A stretch of 64,000 nt of DNA from Arthrobacter sp. V1I7 (GTDB taxonomy: Bacteria > Actinomycetota > Actinomycetes > Actinomycetales > Micrococcaceae), in assembly GCF_030817015.1 (NCBI RefSeq), contig NZ_JAUSYS010000001.1, positions 1,984,001 to 2,048,000 on the forward strand, written 5' to 3'. Every line of letters starts with the position of its first letter. Position 1 is the first letter of the stretch. This document shows, one piece after another, positions 15,854-24,500 of the stretch. Made by a program: the position numbers and the translations under genes. The notes beneath the pieces were generated by a model that did no database searches, was not told the DNA's origin, and was given only the letters and a program-made list of their open reading frames with translations.

Positions 15854-17143
15854 TTACGATTTCTTCGTCCTCACATTCTTGGCGAAGTCGTCGTAGATGC
15901 TTTTATTGCTACTTACTGTGGCTTCCATAAGTGAGGTGAAGAGAGCCAAAACCGCTTTTACGTTAGAGCTGCTCTTCAATCCTTGGTTAGTCGCCGGCTT
16001 CAGTTGCTCTGAGAAGGAGAGGGCCGTGCGCACAACTGGAAGCCAAAGCTTGACACCCTGTTCAGGCTTTAGGTTGTTCTTCTTGAACTCGATGTCGACT
16101 CGAGAGGTTACAACTTCGGATAGGATCACCTCTACGCATGACGCGATCGCGGCGACAGTCAGTACGAGAGCGCCGCGAGAGCTCAGGAATGCAGCATGAG
16201 TCTTCTGTTGTGCCGTTCGATCGTCCTCTGCCAGCGCTGTGATCTCTTGTTTGACTTGTTCTACGGCTTTTAGAAGCGAATGGCAGAACAACACGTGTTT
16301 AGCAGAGAGGGACTCATTGAAGAACCGAGCGTATATTGCGTCGTCCTCCCAAATTTGCCGGGTTTCGTTATACCCCAGGTTGGGTTCGCCATGGAAAGCT
16401 GCCAGTGATTGGGCAACCGAGCCGTCTGCCAGCAGATTCTTTTCACGACGCATAGCATCAGTGCTGCCCCCTCTACGCCCACCGCGATATTCGGCATCAG
16501 GAATAGACTCGAATTGCGACCTAAGACGCTGCTGAACGGCGTCCCCGCTGCGGAAGTCAGTTGCTTGGACTTTATTTTGAGTATTGTTGAATTTAACTAC
16601 GCTGTTGACAATATTTGGATCTGCGCTTGATATAAATCGAACTTGCACCCAGGCATCATGAAGGTTGACCGCCTCTTCATCAGTTAGCTCGCCTAGGGAG
16701 CCGGTTGTCTGTCCACCATTCACGATGCCAATACCGTCAATTTCGATAGACGTCTTATCTTCATCCGCTAAGGCCTGGTATTTGTTCACTAAGGCCGTGA
16801 TGCCGTTGTTGAAAATAAGGAAATCCTTGGGGTTCCCCTGCGCCGTCAATTTGATGTTGTGATTGATATTCTGCGTAGACTTTCTGGAACCGAGGTATTC
16901 GCGTATGTTAGGGGAGAGCAGGGCAGATTTGTGCTCCGTCCAAGTGGTTCTCAGAGCGTCTGCCCGGACTGCCGTGCAGTATGTGTTCCAAGTGGGTCCC
17001 GCAACTTCAAAACCGCCCTTCGTCTCGAAGGTGAAAGTGTCAGAGACAAGAATGGGCGCTTTCCCTCTTCGATATATGTCCTCGATACTCTCGATGCCTA
17101 TTTGTCGCGCAAAGACATCAACATCCGAACTCGGGGCGCCCGA
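15854..17143 (-). pseudogene. AIPR-family (abortive phage infection) protein, 5' truncated
   Basis: AIPR-domain proteins are linked to abortive infection against phage. The hallmark NPKDFLIFNNGITALVNKY and IGIVNGGQTTGSLGEL block is present, as is VKFNNTQNKVQATDFRS. An apparent TTG start at 16849 is misleading: upstream the same frame stays open to 17143 and encodes further family-like sequence (SALLSPNIREYLGSRKSTQ runs directly into the block). No start codon is available before an in-frame stop at 17144-17146. The true N-terminus, often 100 or more residues, is therefore lost at a junction with an unrelated regulator fragment. Base composition is visibly more AT-rich than its neighbours, consistent with transfer. 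Confidence 0.8.
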
Positions 17144-17159
17144 TCAACGCGGCGGGCGA

Positions 17160-17279
17160 GGTGTCGGCGATCGCTGGACCCTGATCGTGCTCCGCGACAT
17201 CGTCTTCGGAGACAAGCGCTATTTCCGAGAGCTGCACGCCGGCCTCGCCGTGCGCGGTCAAGAGGAAATACTCGTCTAG
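17160..17279 (+). pseudogene. Fragment of an HxlR-type winged-helix regulator
   Basis: The frame GVGDRWTLIVLRDIVFGDKRYFRELHAGL is the characteristic first half of HxlR regulators (usually I-G-D-K-W-T-L-L-I-L-R-D). The usual N-terminal Cys region and the whole second half are missing, and the frame ends within 20 residues. It is joined directly to the broken AIPR gene and overlaps the end of the subtilase by four bases. It is a recombination scar with no expected function. Confidence 0.65.
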
Positions 17280-19273
17280 GGGATAGGGCGGGTCTGCCGG
17301 ACTTGCTGGTCACTGTTAGCGGACTGCGAATCGGGCGTAATTGCGCCGCTCACCACGAGTGCGAACCCTTGCGTGGGTCCGAAGTTGACTTCAGTTGCGA
17401 TGACTTCGGCGCTCCACTGACCGGGTTGGGCGTCTACCACGACCATTTCGGTTGGGTTGAGCGTGTCCGGGACGCCGCCGGGCGCTGACTGGCCGGCGAT
17501 GAAATGGTTACCCAGAAACACGTCGCCGTTCGGTGCGGTCACCCGGAGGTCGAGGTTGTTGATGGCGCTGTTGTCCGAGCCGATCGTGCCCGGCGGTTCC
17601 GTCCAGTTGAGTGTGACGGCGAGGGGGGCGGATTGCTCGAGGGAGAATTGAAGCAGACACGTCGCACCGGTTACGAGCCCATCCTTATTCCGCACGTCGA
17701 GCAGCAGGCGTGGGGCGTGCTGTCCCAGTGCCGCAACGGGTTTGAGCGCGCCCCAGCCCCGTGTGGGGCTCGGTATCTCGGTATTGTTGCCGGTCGCGAC
17801 GGTCGAGTTGAGTGCGATCGCCCGGATCAGTGCCGCCGTCGGCGCGAAACCGTCTTCGGGCCGCGGATGTCCGTCACGGTACCGTCCCTCGATGAGTTGT
17901 TGGCGGACGAGGGTTAGGACAGCGGCGACCCATGGGGTGGCGTAGCTGCTCGCGCAGGGGACAGCCGCGGCGTTTAGCTCGCATAGTGTGCCGATCCGGG
18001 CGGACATGACGCCGCATCCGACACCCGTCAGGTCCGGCTTTCGGCGTCCATCGGCGGTCGGTCCCGCGTTGCCGTCGCCGACGGTGTCTCCGGGTTGGCC
18101 TACTGCTGTAGCGCTGACGCAGAGGGCATTCTTCGCTGTGCCAGGGGGGCCCTGCTCTTCGTCGCTGTTGCCGCTCGATCCGACGACGACGTGGTCTTCG
18201 TTCGCCGAAACGAAGGCGTCCACGCCTGCCGAGTGCGGGTCGTAGGTGGCCGGGCGGCCGACGCCTTGCGGTTTGGCGTGCCAGCTGTTGCTGTGCACTG
18301 TCGCACCGCTCTGGGAGGCGGCGGCCAGTTCGATCATTATGGTGCTTGTGGTCTTGACGTCGCTGACGTTGCCGCATGTCAGGCGGGCGCCGGAGGCGAC
18401 TCCTCGCTGTGGGTGCGCGCCGAGGCCGCCTGCAGCGTCGCCGGCGGCGATGCCGCAGGTGAAGGTGGCGTGTTTGCCTGTTGGCCTCTGGGCGGAGTTG
18501 CGTACCAGCAGGACTTTCCGGTGGTTGGGCCCGGGCTGCGGGTGTTCGGTGTCGGTGAAGAAGCAGTGGTCGAGGTCCGGTGGTCCGTTGTCGATCATTC
18601 CGATGACCTGGCCGGCTCCGGTCAGGCCCAGCCTTTCGATCTCGGGTATCCGGCCTGCCGTCGTGAGCACCGGGTTCCCTGCGGTGCCTCCTCGGTCTTC
18701 GCTGACCTCGGGCACTTCCTGGACCCAGCGGACACCTTGCATTTCAGCGATCCGTGCCGCAGTGGCGGAGTTGCCGGTGATGCGGATCAGGAACTTGCCT
18801 CCCAGTGGCCGTTCGTCGAGGACGGCGATGATCCGCTCCGGTGGGAGAAGTTCCTGTACTTGGGTAAGAACCGACTCTGCCTGCGAATTAAAGGCGATCA
18901 CGTCGATAGGTGCGGGGGCGGTTGGCTCGTCGACCTGCTCTTCGTTGCGTAACTCGGCCGAAACTTTGAGATCGTTGGTCATCTGCGCGACCGCCCGCAC
19001 CCGCTCATCGCTTCGCAGTTGTGCCGCCGTGGCCGGGTCGAGCACTTCGATATAGCAGTTGCGGGGCACGTATTCGGTAAGTTTCAGGCCGAATTCGGAT
19101 CGGAGCTGCTCGGTTGCCTCGGCCTTGAGAGTCTCGAAAAACTGGACGATCCAGGCGGGTTCGCTCGCCATGTCGATCGGCTCGTCAAGGTTCGACTGGA
19201 GGTCCTGTTCAACGAGTGGATCGAAAGTGCGTCCGGCCATCGAGATGGCGGTATCCGTGCGAGGCTGGTTCAT
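17276..19273 (-). CDS. Subtilisin-like (S8, KP-43-type) serine protease without signal peptide
   Basis: The 665-aa enzyme has a complete catalytic triad: Asp near residue 228 (VIGMIDNGPP), His near 268 (TGKHATFTCGIAAG) and Ser near 443 (PCASSYATPWVAA). The oxyanion-hole Asn is near 369 (VVVGSSGNSDEE). Residues about 50-190 form two propeptide-like modules (LTEYVPRNCYIEVLDPATAA; KFLIRITGNSATAARIAEMQ). The C-terminus is a beta-sandwich like that of KP-43 proteases (INNLDLRVTAPNGDVFLGN, ending GFALVVSG). No signal peptide is visible, so it should act in the cytoplasm unless exported otherwise. The ATG has AGGAG seven bases upstream and overlaps the stop of the toroid gene (ATGA), implying coupled translation and a shared substrate pathway. 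Confidence 0.92.
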   Translation of the reverse strand: MNQPRTDTAISMAGRTFDPLVEQDLQSNLDEPIDMASEPAWIVQFFETLKAEATEQLRSEFGLKLTEYVPRNCYIEVLDPATAAQLRSDERVRAVAQMTNDLKVSAELRNEEQVDEPTAPAPIDVIAFNSQAESVLTQVQELLPPERIIAVLDERPLGGKFLIRITGNSATAARIAEMQGVRWVQEVPEVSEDRGGTAGNPVLTTAGRIPEIERLGLTGAGQVIGMIDNGPPDLDHCFFTDTEHPQPGPNHRKVLLVRNSAQRPTGKHATFTCGIAAGDAAGGLGAHPQRGVASGARLTCGNVSDVKTTSTIMIELAAASQSGATVHSNSWHAKPQGVGRPATYDPHSAGVDAFVSANEDHVVVGSSGNSDEEQGPPGTAKNALCVSATAVGQPGDTVGDGNAGPTADGRRKPDLTGVGCGVMSARIGTLCELNAAAVPCASSYATPWVAAVLTLVRQQLIEGRYRDGHPRPEDGFAPTAALIRAIALNSTVATGNNTEIPSPTRGWGALKPVAALGQHAPRLLLDVRNKDGLVTGATCLLQFSLEQSAPLAVTLNWTEPPGTIGSDNSAINNLDLRVTAPNGDVFLGNHFIAGQSAPGGVPDTLNPTEMVVVDAQPGQWSAEVIATEVNFGPTQGFALVVSGAITPDSQSANSDQQVRQTRPIP

Positions 19274-21054
19274 GGCCTGCTCCTTCCGCTGGGTGGATGC
19301 GTGAAGAGGCGAAACGAGGTATTCATCCGGGCAAGCGCCCACCAGACGGCCAGCGAAATCGGGAGCCGTATGTCGATGTCCGGATCCATTTCGCCGGTTT
19401 CGGTGGCTGGGGGGATGACGCCGAAGCCGCCATCGGGGCATTGCTGCGCGTGCAGGAACGCGGTCACGGAACGAATCCGCTCGGGAACCAGTGGTCCAAA
19501 CGCGTGCGCACTCCGCAGCAGTGAGCACCCGGTAACCAGATTTGACCGGCGCAGTGTATCGATCGCAAGTGATTCGAGACGGCGTGCTACCTGGCCGTCC
19601 GGCTGCGGCAACGGCGCGTCGCCGTATGCGGCGGCAAGTCGCCGGACGTGGTCGGGATCAACCTGCCGTACGGCCAGCGCTTGCCATAATTGCGCAGGGG
19701 CAGGGAGATTCGCCGGTGCCAGCAGTCCGAGTTGGGTAAGTATCGCCCTTTCCTCACACCACCTGGACTGGCTGCCGGATGTTTGGCTGTCCACAATAGA
19801 TCGGACTCCGTCGACGAAACCGGTCAGGATCGGAACGTCCATCCCGCGGCCGCGTAGAATGCCGAAAACTGCCAAGGTGAGCGTGGCCGGAACGGCCGCG
19901 AGTTGAGCGCTTTCCTGCAGACGTGCGGTGAGCTGTTTGGCGGCCCTGTCCGCCAGAGCAGTGGCGCGTTCGTCGATGGCGCTGATCAGGGTCGTGCCGA
20001 CGAGCGCGCCCATGACTGCGGTCGGGGTCGACTGCGGGGTTTCCATGATGGCGGCGAACCAGGCGGCGCCCTGGCTCGTGGACGACTGGTTCGTGCGCTC
20101 TGCTCGGGGCGCGACGCTCCGAACCTCGTGGTCTGGATCGGCTAATGTCTCACGCCCGATCCTGCTCATAGTTGCGAGGACGAGGACCAGGGTGCTGTGG
20201 TATCTCTCAGCGAAACGCCGTTCGTCCGGCGGTGCACTACCGGTGCGGGTTGCGTAGGCGCCGGGGTCCGTTTGTTCGATCGCCACGATCGAGCCGTCGA
20301 GGTCCTGGGCAGCGGTGAGCTCGGACCATGCGTTCTCGTAGCTGGTGTCGTGGTTGAAACGCAAGCAGTCCCAGGACAACAGCAGCTCACCCACCAGGTC
20401 CCAGTGCCCCTGGCGTCCAAAGCGCACCAGGGCGTCGGACACGACTCGGTGCAGTTGGTCGAGTTGCTGCGGGGTCAGTTCGCTCGGCGGGCGGTCACCG
20501 AATGCGCAGCCGAACATCACGTCGTGGGTTAGCTCGTAGATCGATCGCTCGGTTTGGTAGAGCGCGTCGGGGTTCCGGACTAGGAGTGATGATGCCGTGA
20601 GCTCGGCGAGCGGAGGCAGGTGGTGGCTGAACCCGCCCCAGTCGAGGATTGTCCGCTCGATCATCACATGGTGCGGGAGGCGCCCGGTCTGATCGAGCAG
20701 GCCTGTGTCGATAGCCCGTTGGATCGCTGCCTCATGCGCCGGGTCCGGGTTGCTGGTGATCCTGAGAAATGCGCACAGGCCGGCCCGCAGGATCAAATGA
20801 TTGCTGTTGCGGACAGGTCGGTTGCGAAGCTCGGGTACTTGTGCGGCCGTGGTGAGCCGGTCGATGATCTGGGTGGCGCTCGGCTGCTCGTCGATCAGTC
20901 CATGCCGGATGCCGTGCACCATGAGGACGATCAGCTCAAGCAGAGGCTTGTTCTGCGATTCGTTCTTACTATCCTGTCGCGGCACGAATTGATTCAGCTG
21001 TAGTGCGAGCCAGTCCATAGCTGCCGCCGCCGCGGAACGCCGGAACACCTGCAA
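19270..21054 (-). CDS. Alpha/alpha-toroid-like protein with DUF6895-like region
   Basis: No characterised function is recognised. The 594-aa product is helical and soluble. A middle block (SIYELTHDVMFGCAFGDRPPSELTPQ, followed later by HWDLVGELLLSWDCL) resembles DUF6895 proteins as I recall them. Near the C-terminus TAFLHAQQCPDGGFGVIPPATE matches the QW-type motif of alpha/alpha-toroid enzymes (terpene cyclases, prenyltransferases and relatives). The start is taken as TTG with AGGA five bases upstream; a GTG at 21048 or ATG at 21018 is possible. It follows the second small-peptide gene by 21 bp, in the same frame after its TAG, and overlaps the subtilase start by ATGA. Role in modifying or binding the peptides is inference. 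Confidence 0.75.
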   Translation of the reverse strand: MQVFRRSAAAAAMDWLALQLNQFVPRQDSKNESQNKPLLELIVLMVHGIRHGLIDEQPSATQIIDRLTTAAQVPELRNRPVRNSNHLILRAGLCAFLRITSNPDPAHEAAIQRAIDTGLLDQTGRLPHHVMIERTILDWGGFSHHLPPLAELTASSLLVRNPDALYQTERSIYELTHDVMFGCAFGDRPPSELTPQQLDQLHRVVSDALVRFGRQGHWDLVGELLLSWDCLRFNHDTSYENAWSELTAAQDLDGSIVAIEQTDPGAYATRTGSAPPDERRFAERYHSTLVLVLATMSRIGRETLADPDHEVRSVAPRAERTNQSSTSQGAAWFAAIMETPQSTPTAVMGALVGTTLISAIDERATALADRAAKQLTARLQESAQLAAVPATLTLAVFGILRGRGMDVPILTGFVDGVRSIVDSQTSGSQSRWCEERAILTQLGLLAPANLPAPAQLWQALAVRQVDPDHVRRLAAAYGDAPLPQPDGQVARRLESLAIDTLRRSNLVTGCSLLRSAHAFGPLVPERIRSVTAFLHAQQCPDGGFGVIPPATETGEMDPDIDIRLPISLAVWWALARMNTSFRLFTHPPSGRSRP

Positions 21055-21075
21055 TCCGATCCTGCCCGTGGCGCC

Positions 21076-21288
21076 CTACTGGTCCTTGCTGTGGTAGAGC
21101 ACGTAGGTTTCGTGGACGAAGAGGTCCGTCACGCTCTGCTCGTCTTCGTCCTCGGCGTGTTCCTGAGACGTCTCGACGATTTTACGAGCCAGTGTGGGGA
21201 GATCGAAGATGCTCTGCTTGGCCAGGGCGGCCATCACATCCTCGAGCGCGGGGACTCCTTGAATCGGTGTAGAGGTTGAATCGGCCAT
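21076..21288 (-). CDS. Small acidic peptide, paralogue 2 (candidate precursor or substrate)
   Basis: The 70-aa product MADSTSTPIQGVPALEDVMA... shares the core EDVMAALAKQSIFDLPTLAR with the next peptide upstream. After an acidic variable stretch (EHAEDEDEQS) it ends LFVHETYVLYHSKDQ. A GGGAGCTGGC ribosome-binding site precedes the ATG, nearly the same as that of paralogue 1. The conserved amphipathic N-terminal half followed by an acidic linker and an aromatic C-terminal motif recalls leader-core precursors of modified peptides. No Cys is present, which excludes lanthionine or thiazole chemistry from Cys. Its role is unknown. Confidence 0.8.
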   Translation of the reverse strand: MADSTSTPIQGVPALEDVMAALAKQSIFDLPTLARKIVETSQEHAEDEDEQSVTDLFVHETYVLYHSKDQ

Positions 21289-21364
21289 GCCAGCTCCCAG
21301 TGGATTGTTCGGTGAGTGGATGTGAAGGTTGTTGTTCCCCGTCGGCTGCGCGAGTGCCGGCACA

Positions 21365-21559
21365 TCATTCCTCTTTGTGCACGTATACGTAACTGGAGTG
21401 GACAAACATCTCGCCGACGTACGATGAGTCCTCGTTCTCAGTGCGTTCTTCGGCGTCTTGGATGAGTCGGCGGGCTAGTGTCGGCAGATCAAAAACGCTC
21501 TGCTTGGCAAGTGACGCCATGACGTCTTCAACGTTCGGTGTCCCGATGAATTCGGCCAT
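21365..21559 (-). CDS. Small acidic peptide, paralogue 1 (candidate precursor or substrate)
   Basis: The 64-aa product MAEFIGTPNVEDVMASLAKQ continues SVFDLPTLARRLIQDAEERT and ends MFVHSSYVYVHKEE. It aligns with paralogue 2 over its whole length, with strongest identity in EDVMA-LAKQS-FDLPTLAR and in the FVH-x-x-YV-x-x-H tail. It is the first gene of the four-gene cassette, 25 bp after a predicted transcription start, with ribosome-binding site GGGAGCTGAA. High expression relative to the enzymes downstream would be expected from its place. It has no Cys and no signal peptide. Confidence 0.8.
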   Translation of the reverse strand: MAEFIGTPNVEDVMASLAKQSVFDLPTLARRLIQDAEERTENEDSSYVGEMFVHSSYVYVHKEE

Positions 21560-21590
21560 TTCAGCTCCCTGCTCGTTCCGGATTGACTAC

Positions 21591-21619
21591 AGGGTAGGCG
21601 CTGTCATTACCGGTGGCAA
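21591..21619 (-). promoter_or_regulatory. Predicted sigma-70-type promoter of the peptide-toroid-subtilase cassette
   Basis: Reading the minus strand, TTGCCA (21614-21619) and TACCCT (21591-21596) are separated by 17 bp. The predicted start of transcription falls near 21584, about 25 nt before the ATG of the first small peptide. No operator symmetry was noticed. Confidence 0.55.
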
Positions 21620-21733
21620 TAGTCCGCGTTGACTCATAGGAAATGCGCGCGAAGCAGGTATCGAAGAATCATCTGAGAATGCGCGCTAGGCGGGGTGTCC
21701 GCCGGCCCGGCACGCTGGGCCACGGGGCTGTCA

Positions 21734-22226
21734 ATGAACGAACGCAAGGCTGTGACGAAGGCGATCGCGACCCGGTATGCGCGGTCGGACCGGTCGGCCA
21801 AGAGGATCATCCTGGACGAGCTATGCGCGACGGCCGGGTGGCACCGCGACCACGCGCGCAAGGCGCTGCGCCAGTCGCTGGTGCTGCGGAAGGTCAGGCC
21901 CAGGTCGCCGAGGCCGCCGATCTACGGGGAGCCGGTGATTACGGCGCTGCGGCCGTGCTGGGCCGTTCAGGGCAACCCATGCGGGCGGCTGCTGGCCGCG
22001 GCGCTGCCGGACCTGGTGCCGAGGCTGCGCCGCCACGGCGAGCTGGTCATCGATGACGGACGCCGCGGCGCTGCTGGTGCGGATCTCCCCGGCCACCATC
22101 GACCGGCGGCTCGCGGCCGACCGGGCAAAACTCGGGGCCCGGGGCCGCTCACACACGAAGCCCGGGTCGCTGTTGAAGGACGCCATCCCGATGCGGACGT
22201 GGGCCGAATGGAACGATGCGAAGCTC
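21734..22226 (+). pseudogene. 5' remnant of an integrase-type transposase gene
   Basis: The frame beginning MNERKAVTKAIATRYARSD, followed by KRIILDELCATAGWHRDHARKALRQ, matches the start of an actinobacterial transposase with an integrase core. Near 22045 sense moves to another frame (DDAAALLVRISPATIDRRLAADRAKL continuing SHTKPGSLLKDAIPMRTWAEWND), so there is a frameshift. The catalytic core that should follow is missing after about 22226. It is an inactive fragment just upstream of the peptide cassette, transcribed away from it. Confidence 0.65.
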
Positions 22227-22349
22227 CGCGGTACTGCAGGCTGTAGGCGAATTCGAGGCTCATCGGATCGATCATGGACGTGGGTGCCTTTCACCGGATG
22301 AAGGTCGCTGTGCGCTGGATTCAGCATAAGACCGACCCGCGACCCCGTC

Positions 22350-22823
22350 ATGGCTTTGTGGGAAGATGCTCGAAACACCGATCAGAGGGGCGACATCGAA
22401 TTCGACGAGAAGCTTCGCAGATGGGCTAAGGGGTCCTACACACTCGAGGCAGGCACGGAGCTGCTGATTCGCGCGTTCGGCGGCCGGTTCGCCTCCACCG
22501 GGGAGCCGTGGATCCATGTCGAGGACGGACAGCCATGGATCGACTTCGAAGCCATTCCCGACAATGTAGGCGTCCTCTCCGGAGGGGAGCGCCGGATGCT
22601 GCTCATCATCGCGTCCATAGGCGGCGGCGCTCCGGTCGACCTGTCGGACGTCTTGCCCGCACTCGACCGGGCCAACCTGAGCATGGTCCTGGCAGCCGTG
22701 TCGCACGCCGGCGGCTCCCATGAACATTCGATGATGGACCTGAACAAGGACGGAACCCACTCGATCAGCCGGCAGACGTCGCTGTATCCGTGGCCGGAGC
22801 CCGGCGTTCTGTATTCCCTGTAG
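22350..22823 (+). CDS. Hypothetical protein
   Basis: The 157-aa product is not recognised. It is soluble, mildly acidic and well composed for a real gene (TLEAGTELLIRAFGGRFA, GGERRMLLIIASIGGGAPVDLSDV). The last third resembles a C-terminal segment found behind an exposed linker (SHEHSMMDLNKDGTHSISRQ). No transmembrane segment or catalytic motif stands out. It precedes another small hypothetical gene on the same strand. Confidence 0.6.
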   Translation: MALWEDARNTDQRGDIEFDEKLRRWAKGSYTLEAGTELLIRAFGGRFASTGEPWIHVEDGQPWIDFEAIPDNVGVLSGGERRMLLIIASIGGGAPVDLSDVLPALDRANLSMVLAAVSHAGGSHEHSMMDLNKDGTHSISRQTSLYPWPEPGVLYSL

Positions 22824-22920
22824 CGCCGGAAAGTGACACCCCTCGGTCCCACATGTACTGGGCGATGTCTGCCAATGATGAAGTGAGCCCGGAAACGCCG
22901 GGCCACGAAAGGAAAACATC

Positions 22921-23181
22921 ATGTCTCGCACGCACTTCGAGCTCTACATCGGATCCTCCACGGACGGATGCTCCATCCACCCGCACTACGAGGAAGGCAC
23001 GCACCTCTCCCTGGAAGACGCCAAGGCGCATGCCGCTTCGGTGACCGGCCGGCGGCTGTCATGGGAGTGGGTGGCAGAGCGGAAGCGATGGCGGGCGGAG
23101 GCCGGCTGGGGCAAGGCCGCCGAGATCGAGGAATTGTCGAACGGTCCCGTCCGGATCAGCGTAGCTGTCACGCCGATGTAG
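22921..23181 (+). CDS. Small hypothetical protein
   Basis: This 86-aa protein (MSRTHFELYIGSSTDGCSIH...) begins nine bases after an AAAGGA box. It contains a KAHAASVTGRRLSWEWVAERKRW segment and a short beta-like C-terminus (PVRISVAVTPM). No family is recognised. Composition and ribosome-binding site support expression. Confidence 0.6.
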   Translation: MSRTHFELYIGSSTDGCSIHPHYEEGTHLSLEDAKAHAASVTGRRLSWEWVAERKRWRAEAGWGKAAEIEELSNGPVRISVAVTPM

Positions 23182-23247
23182 CCCCGTGCCAGCTTCGCGG
23201 TGGTGCGGCACCGCGAAGCGGGCACAATTAGCCGTCAGGCCCGGTGC

Positions 23248-23806
23248 CTATTTGAAGAAGTCCACCATGCCCTGCTGAAGCCGGATGTGGATTGCCCCGC
23301 GCCCTTCTCTCACGCCTGGGATGTAGTAGACCTCGTCCGTGAGCAGTGGCGGCTGCCCTTCCCACGTCGAGGTGACGTGTGAGCGGGGCATGGACGAGTA
23401 CCAAATTTTTCTCTTGGGCTCTTCCTCTTTCCACAGCACCATGTAGGCCATCCTCCGAAAGGAAGTAGCTGCTGTTCGGGTCGACTTCAGGTGCGAGATT
23501 CCAGCAACGGATGACAGTACGGTCCAGCACCTTCTTTCCGACCGTGTAGGTCCTGTAGCTGGGGCGGCTGCTCAAAGCACGCTCGTCTTGGTGCACCTTC
23601 CTCAGCCGTATGGCCGTGGTTAGCTCGTGCTCTGGCTGTATGCCCAGCCTGAGAGCGCGTTCGATGAATTCAGCGACCAGCGGCGCCGCCTCTTGCTCTG
23701 CCCGGCGCGGGGCCGCAGCGGCAGCTTCCACGTCCCTTGATGCTTGGGCCCTTTGGGCCTCAGCCTGGCGTTTGCTTGTCTCGATTGCATCTTCAAGTTG
23801 GCCCAT
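23248..23806 (-). pseudogene. Hypothetical gene with an apparent frameshift
   Basis: The 5' frame encodes a helical, Ala/Glu-rich segment (EDAIETSKRQAEAQRAQ; AEFIERALRLGIQPE) followed by VIRCWNLAPEVDPNSSYFL. At about 23450 sense continues only in a second frame: MAYMVLWKEEEPKRKIWYSS, then TDEVYYIPGVREGRGAIHIRL to the stop. The remainder of the first frame is low-complexity. Together they would make one protein of about 185 residues. It is either a real pseudogene or a one-base sequencing error in GGAGGATGGCC. The function is unknown. Confidence 0.55.
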
Positions 23807-23938
23807 GCGAGCACTCTAGGGTCAGACAGAGACTTGGCGCTATGGCCCAGCCGCAGATGAAGCAGTCGCTCTGGCGAGGCGGGGAGAGGCATTCGAAGGC
23901 CCGCACACCTGAGGTTTAGCAAGGGGCAACAGCCCGAC

Positions 23939-24247
23939 CTAACTACGGGCTTGTTGGGGGAGTGGCTTACCGTCACTGAAAGCCTCTGAGGATCTCCAAG
24001 GCGGCTTGCTGCTCACGGGACCCTGGGCGTTCAGCCAGATTGCAGGATCCACATAGGGAACTCGTAGCAGTTGAGCATCTTCTGTCATGTCCTCAAGCTG
24101 GTCAGCGGTTCCGGCCACGTAATTGCAAAGTCCGAGGATCTGAGCGCCCTGGCTGCGTTCCGCGTCCTTGCCGTCCTCAAGGAATGCCTGTTCCCCGAGT
24201 GGCGGTAAGTCGGGCAACGGTCGATACTCAACTGCCATTTCCGTCAT
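23939..24247 (-). CDS. Hypothetical protein
   Basis: This 102-aa frame (MTEMAVEYRPLPDLPPLGEQ...) is supported by sensible composition and a GGGGGCTGAA box before the ATG. It includes LGLCNYVAGTADQLEDMTEDAQ and VDPAIWLNAQGP. No family is recognised. The C-terminal 25 residues look less conserved in character. Confidence 0.45.
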   Translation of the reverse strand: MTEMAVEYRPLPDLPPLGEQAFLEDGKDAERSQGAQILGLCNYVAGTADQLEDMTEDAQLLRVPYVDPAIWLNAQGPVSSKPPWRSSEAFSDGKPLPQQARS

Positions 24248-24500
24248 TTCAGCCCCCAGGGTCCGGATTTGGACTTACTGTACGCCGACCGACCTTCCCG
24301 AACTCGATCCGTGTTGGGCGCGGATCAGTGGGTTCTGGTGTTGGCGCGCCAAAGCACTCCAGCAGCGATGGCGCCATGGCGTACCTGTCCCTGGTCAACG
24401 GTCCTATCTGGCTGAGATTCAGGCCGTCCCGGACTTGACCGGTTTACGGGGGCTAACGGCCGTGATGAGATTAGCCAGACATTGAACACTGGGGGACATC

